NCBI GenBank assembly: GCA_947040475.1
Contig: CAMRBT010000082.1
Coordinates: forward strand, 1 to 6,844
DNA from: an uncultured Brevinema sp.
GTDB taxonomy: Bacteria > Spirochaetota > Brevinematia > Brevinematales > Brevinemataceae
Reading direction: 5' to 3'
Length of the DNA: 6,844 nt
Numbering within the stretch: position 1 is the first letter of the stretch; every line of letters begins with the position of its first letter. Shown piece by piece: positions 6,135-6,844 of this stretch. The translations under genes and the position numbers were made by a program. The notes beneath the pieces were generated by a model that saw nothing but the letters and a program-made list of their open reading frames with translations, had not been told where the DNA came from and ran no database searches.

Positions 6135-6452
6135 TTATTTATCAGACTTTGAAGCTTCTGGTTCAGATTCACTAGACTCTAAAAGTGCTAGTATCTTAGC
6201 AGCAACATCTGCCCCTCCAGGTTTGCATCTATTTGTTTTTTCGTTATCATTAATAACAGCTTCTGCATAAGGCATACAACCAGGATGTCCACAAGCACCA
6301 CAATTAAAATGTGGTAAAATATCATGCAGTTGTTCAATACGAGGATCTACCTCAACATGAAAAATTTGTGTTACAAATGAAATCGCAAGCCCTAATATAA
6401 ATGCTGTGCCACTAAGAACCGCAGTTCCTATGAATACAGTAGAAATATCCAT
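6135..6452 (-). CDS. rnfB: RnfB, short form: membrane anchor plus single Fe-S domain only
   Basis: RnfB is the iron-sulphur subunit that feeds electrons into the Rnf complex, which couples ferredoxin:NAD oxidoreduction to ion pumping across the inner membrane. The 105-residue protein has an N-terminal membrane span (about 5-30). The 4Fe-4S-type domain follows, with Cys51, Cys54, Cys59 and Cys76 in the canonical C-x2-C-x4-C-x16-C spacing (NCGACGHPGC) and a CKPGG after the last ligand. The protein then stops after an acidic, serine-rich tail. Most RnfB proteins continue with an eight-cysteine double ferredoxin domain, which is absent here. The nearby terminator leaves no room for it, so this looks like a complete short gene. 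AAGGAGAT precedes the ATG by a few bases, and the gene starts 13 bases after the small cysteine protein, so the two are co-transcribed. Confidence 0.87.
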   Translation of the reverse strand: MDISTVFIGTAVLSGTAFILGLAISFVTQIFHVEVDPRIEQLHDILPHFNCGACGHPGCMPYAEAVINDNEKTNRCKPGGADVAAKILALLESSESEPEASKSDK

Positions 6453-6465
6453 ACTTATCTCCTTA

Positions 6466-6666
6466 TTATTCTTTAATTAATGCTAAAATTCTTTCAGCAG
6501 TTGTACCGTCTTTGTGTTTTTTTCCATCACATCCACAAGTACCATCTCCTTTACAGGATTGTATCGTTACTCCACGAGCTGCACTCCAAGAAAAAATAAA
6601 GGCAAGAACACTCACAAAACCCAATAACCCCAATAAGTTATAAAAAACATGTGCTGGTATAGGCAT
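6466..6666 (-). CDS. Small single-span membrane protein with a cysteine motif, within the rnf operon
   Basis: This 66-residue protein is not assigned to a family with confidence. It has one hydrophobic span (about 8-28), then Cys38, Cys44 and Cys46 in SCKGDGTCGCDGKK, and a C-terminal helix ending in ERILALIKE. A strong AAAAGGAG (6672-6679) lies five bases before the ATG, and the gene sits between rnfA and rnfB with short gaps, so it is very probably translated and tied to the Rnf complex. The layout of one span followed by a cysteine-rich tail recalls NqrM, the small protein needed to mature the membrane iron site of the related Na+-pumping NADH:quinone reductase. That is an inference from layout and context; NqrM has four cysteines and only three are seen here. 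Confidence 0.8.
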   Translation of the reverse strand: MPIPAHVFYNLLGLLGFVSVLAFIFSWSAARGVTIQSCKGDGTCGCDGKKHKDGTTAERILALIKE

Positions 6667-6682
6667 AGTAACTCCTTTTGTT

Positions 6683-6704
6683 TATAAAGATTTTATATAA
6701 AGAT
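6683..6704. repeat. Short tandem direct repeat in the rnfA-downstream gap
   Basis: TATAAAGAT occurs twice (6683-6691 and 6696-6704), 13 bases apart from start to start, in the gap between rnfA and the small cysteine protein gene. In such AT-rich DNA this may be chance; it could also be a leftover of local duplication or a protein-binding site. No convincing promoter was found around it. Confidence 0.4.
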
Positions 6705-6718
6705 CTTATGCAAAGAAT

Positions 6719-6844
6719 TTAATTCATTGCAAATCCACCAAATCCAATAAACGCTATTGATATAATTGTAGCGATAAAAAATGCTAAAGGCATACCTTGT
6801 ACAGCTTTTGGTATTGGTGCATTTTTAACTTTATCTCTAAGTGC
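6719..6844 (-). CDS. rnfA: RnfA, C-terminal 41 residues (5' end beyond the window)
   Basis: RnfA is an integral inner-membrane subunit of the Rnf ion-pumping redox complex, homologous to NqrE. Only the last 41 codons are present. They read RDKVKNAPIPKAVQGMPLAF, then a hydrophobic helix ending in AFIGFGGFAMN and a TAA at 6719-6721. The family ends the same way: an IRER-like segment, a proline-bearing loop with xPxxxxG, and a final membrane helix with AFxGFxG. The order rnfA then rnfB fits the common end of rnf operons (CDGEAB). A gap of 52 bases separates it from the small cysteine protein gene. Confidence 0.82.
   Translation of the reverse strand, partial: ALRDKVKNAPIPKAVQGMPLAFFIATIISIAFIGFGGFAMN

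Overview
The window is AT-rich bacterial DNA in which every supported gene lies on the minus strand, so transcription runs from high to low coordinates. The gene content is a plant/trypanosome-type 6-phosphofructokinase, an Rnf ion-pumping redox complex, FabI, thioredoxin and a TolQ/ExbB-like channel. This suggests a fermentative, probably anaerobic, low-GC bacterium with a periplasm. A spirochaete is a reasonable guess, because phosphofructokinases of this long form occur in spirochaetes, but the sequence alone does not prove it.

Layout in order of transcription. (1) Positions 6844-6135 hold the 3' end of an rnf operon: the last 41 codons of rnfA, a 66-residue cysteine-bearing single-span membrane protein, and a very short rnfB. 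A hairpin terminator closes it at 6098-6125. (2) A solitary beta-class DNA adenine methyltransferase occupies 6065-5139, with no restriction enzyme beside it. (3) trxA (5062-4736) has its own promoter and ends in a strong terminator. (4) fabI (4657-3875) appears to start from an extended -10 promoter that sits inside the arm of the trxA terminator, and it ends in an 11-bp terminator. (5) A three-gene cluster from a good promoter at 3731-3759 encodes a TolQ/ExbB/MotA-type channel subunit, a membrane-anchored PpiD/SurA-like protein and 6-phosphofructokinase. (6) tRNA-Ser(GGA) has a perfect consensus promoter placed just after the phosphofructokinase stop codon and a terminator at 11-45.

Three start codons were moved inward from the longest reading frames (channel protein to 3697, fabI to 4657, methyltransferase to 6065). 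In each case a Shine-Dalgarno sequence, and for the channel protein also the promoter, fits only the inner start.

The most interesting points are the Rnf cluster, where RnfB lacks its ferredoxin domains and an unfamiliar small cysteine protein lies between rnfA and rnfB, and the nested terminator/promoter between trxA and fabI. No mobile element, CRISPR array or riboswitch was seen, and no stretch of 300 bases lacks a gene.
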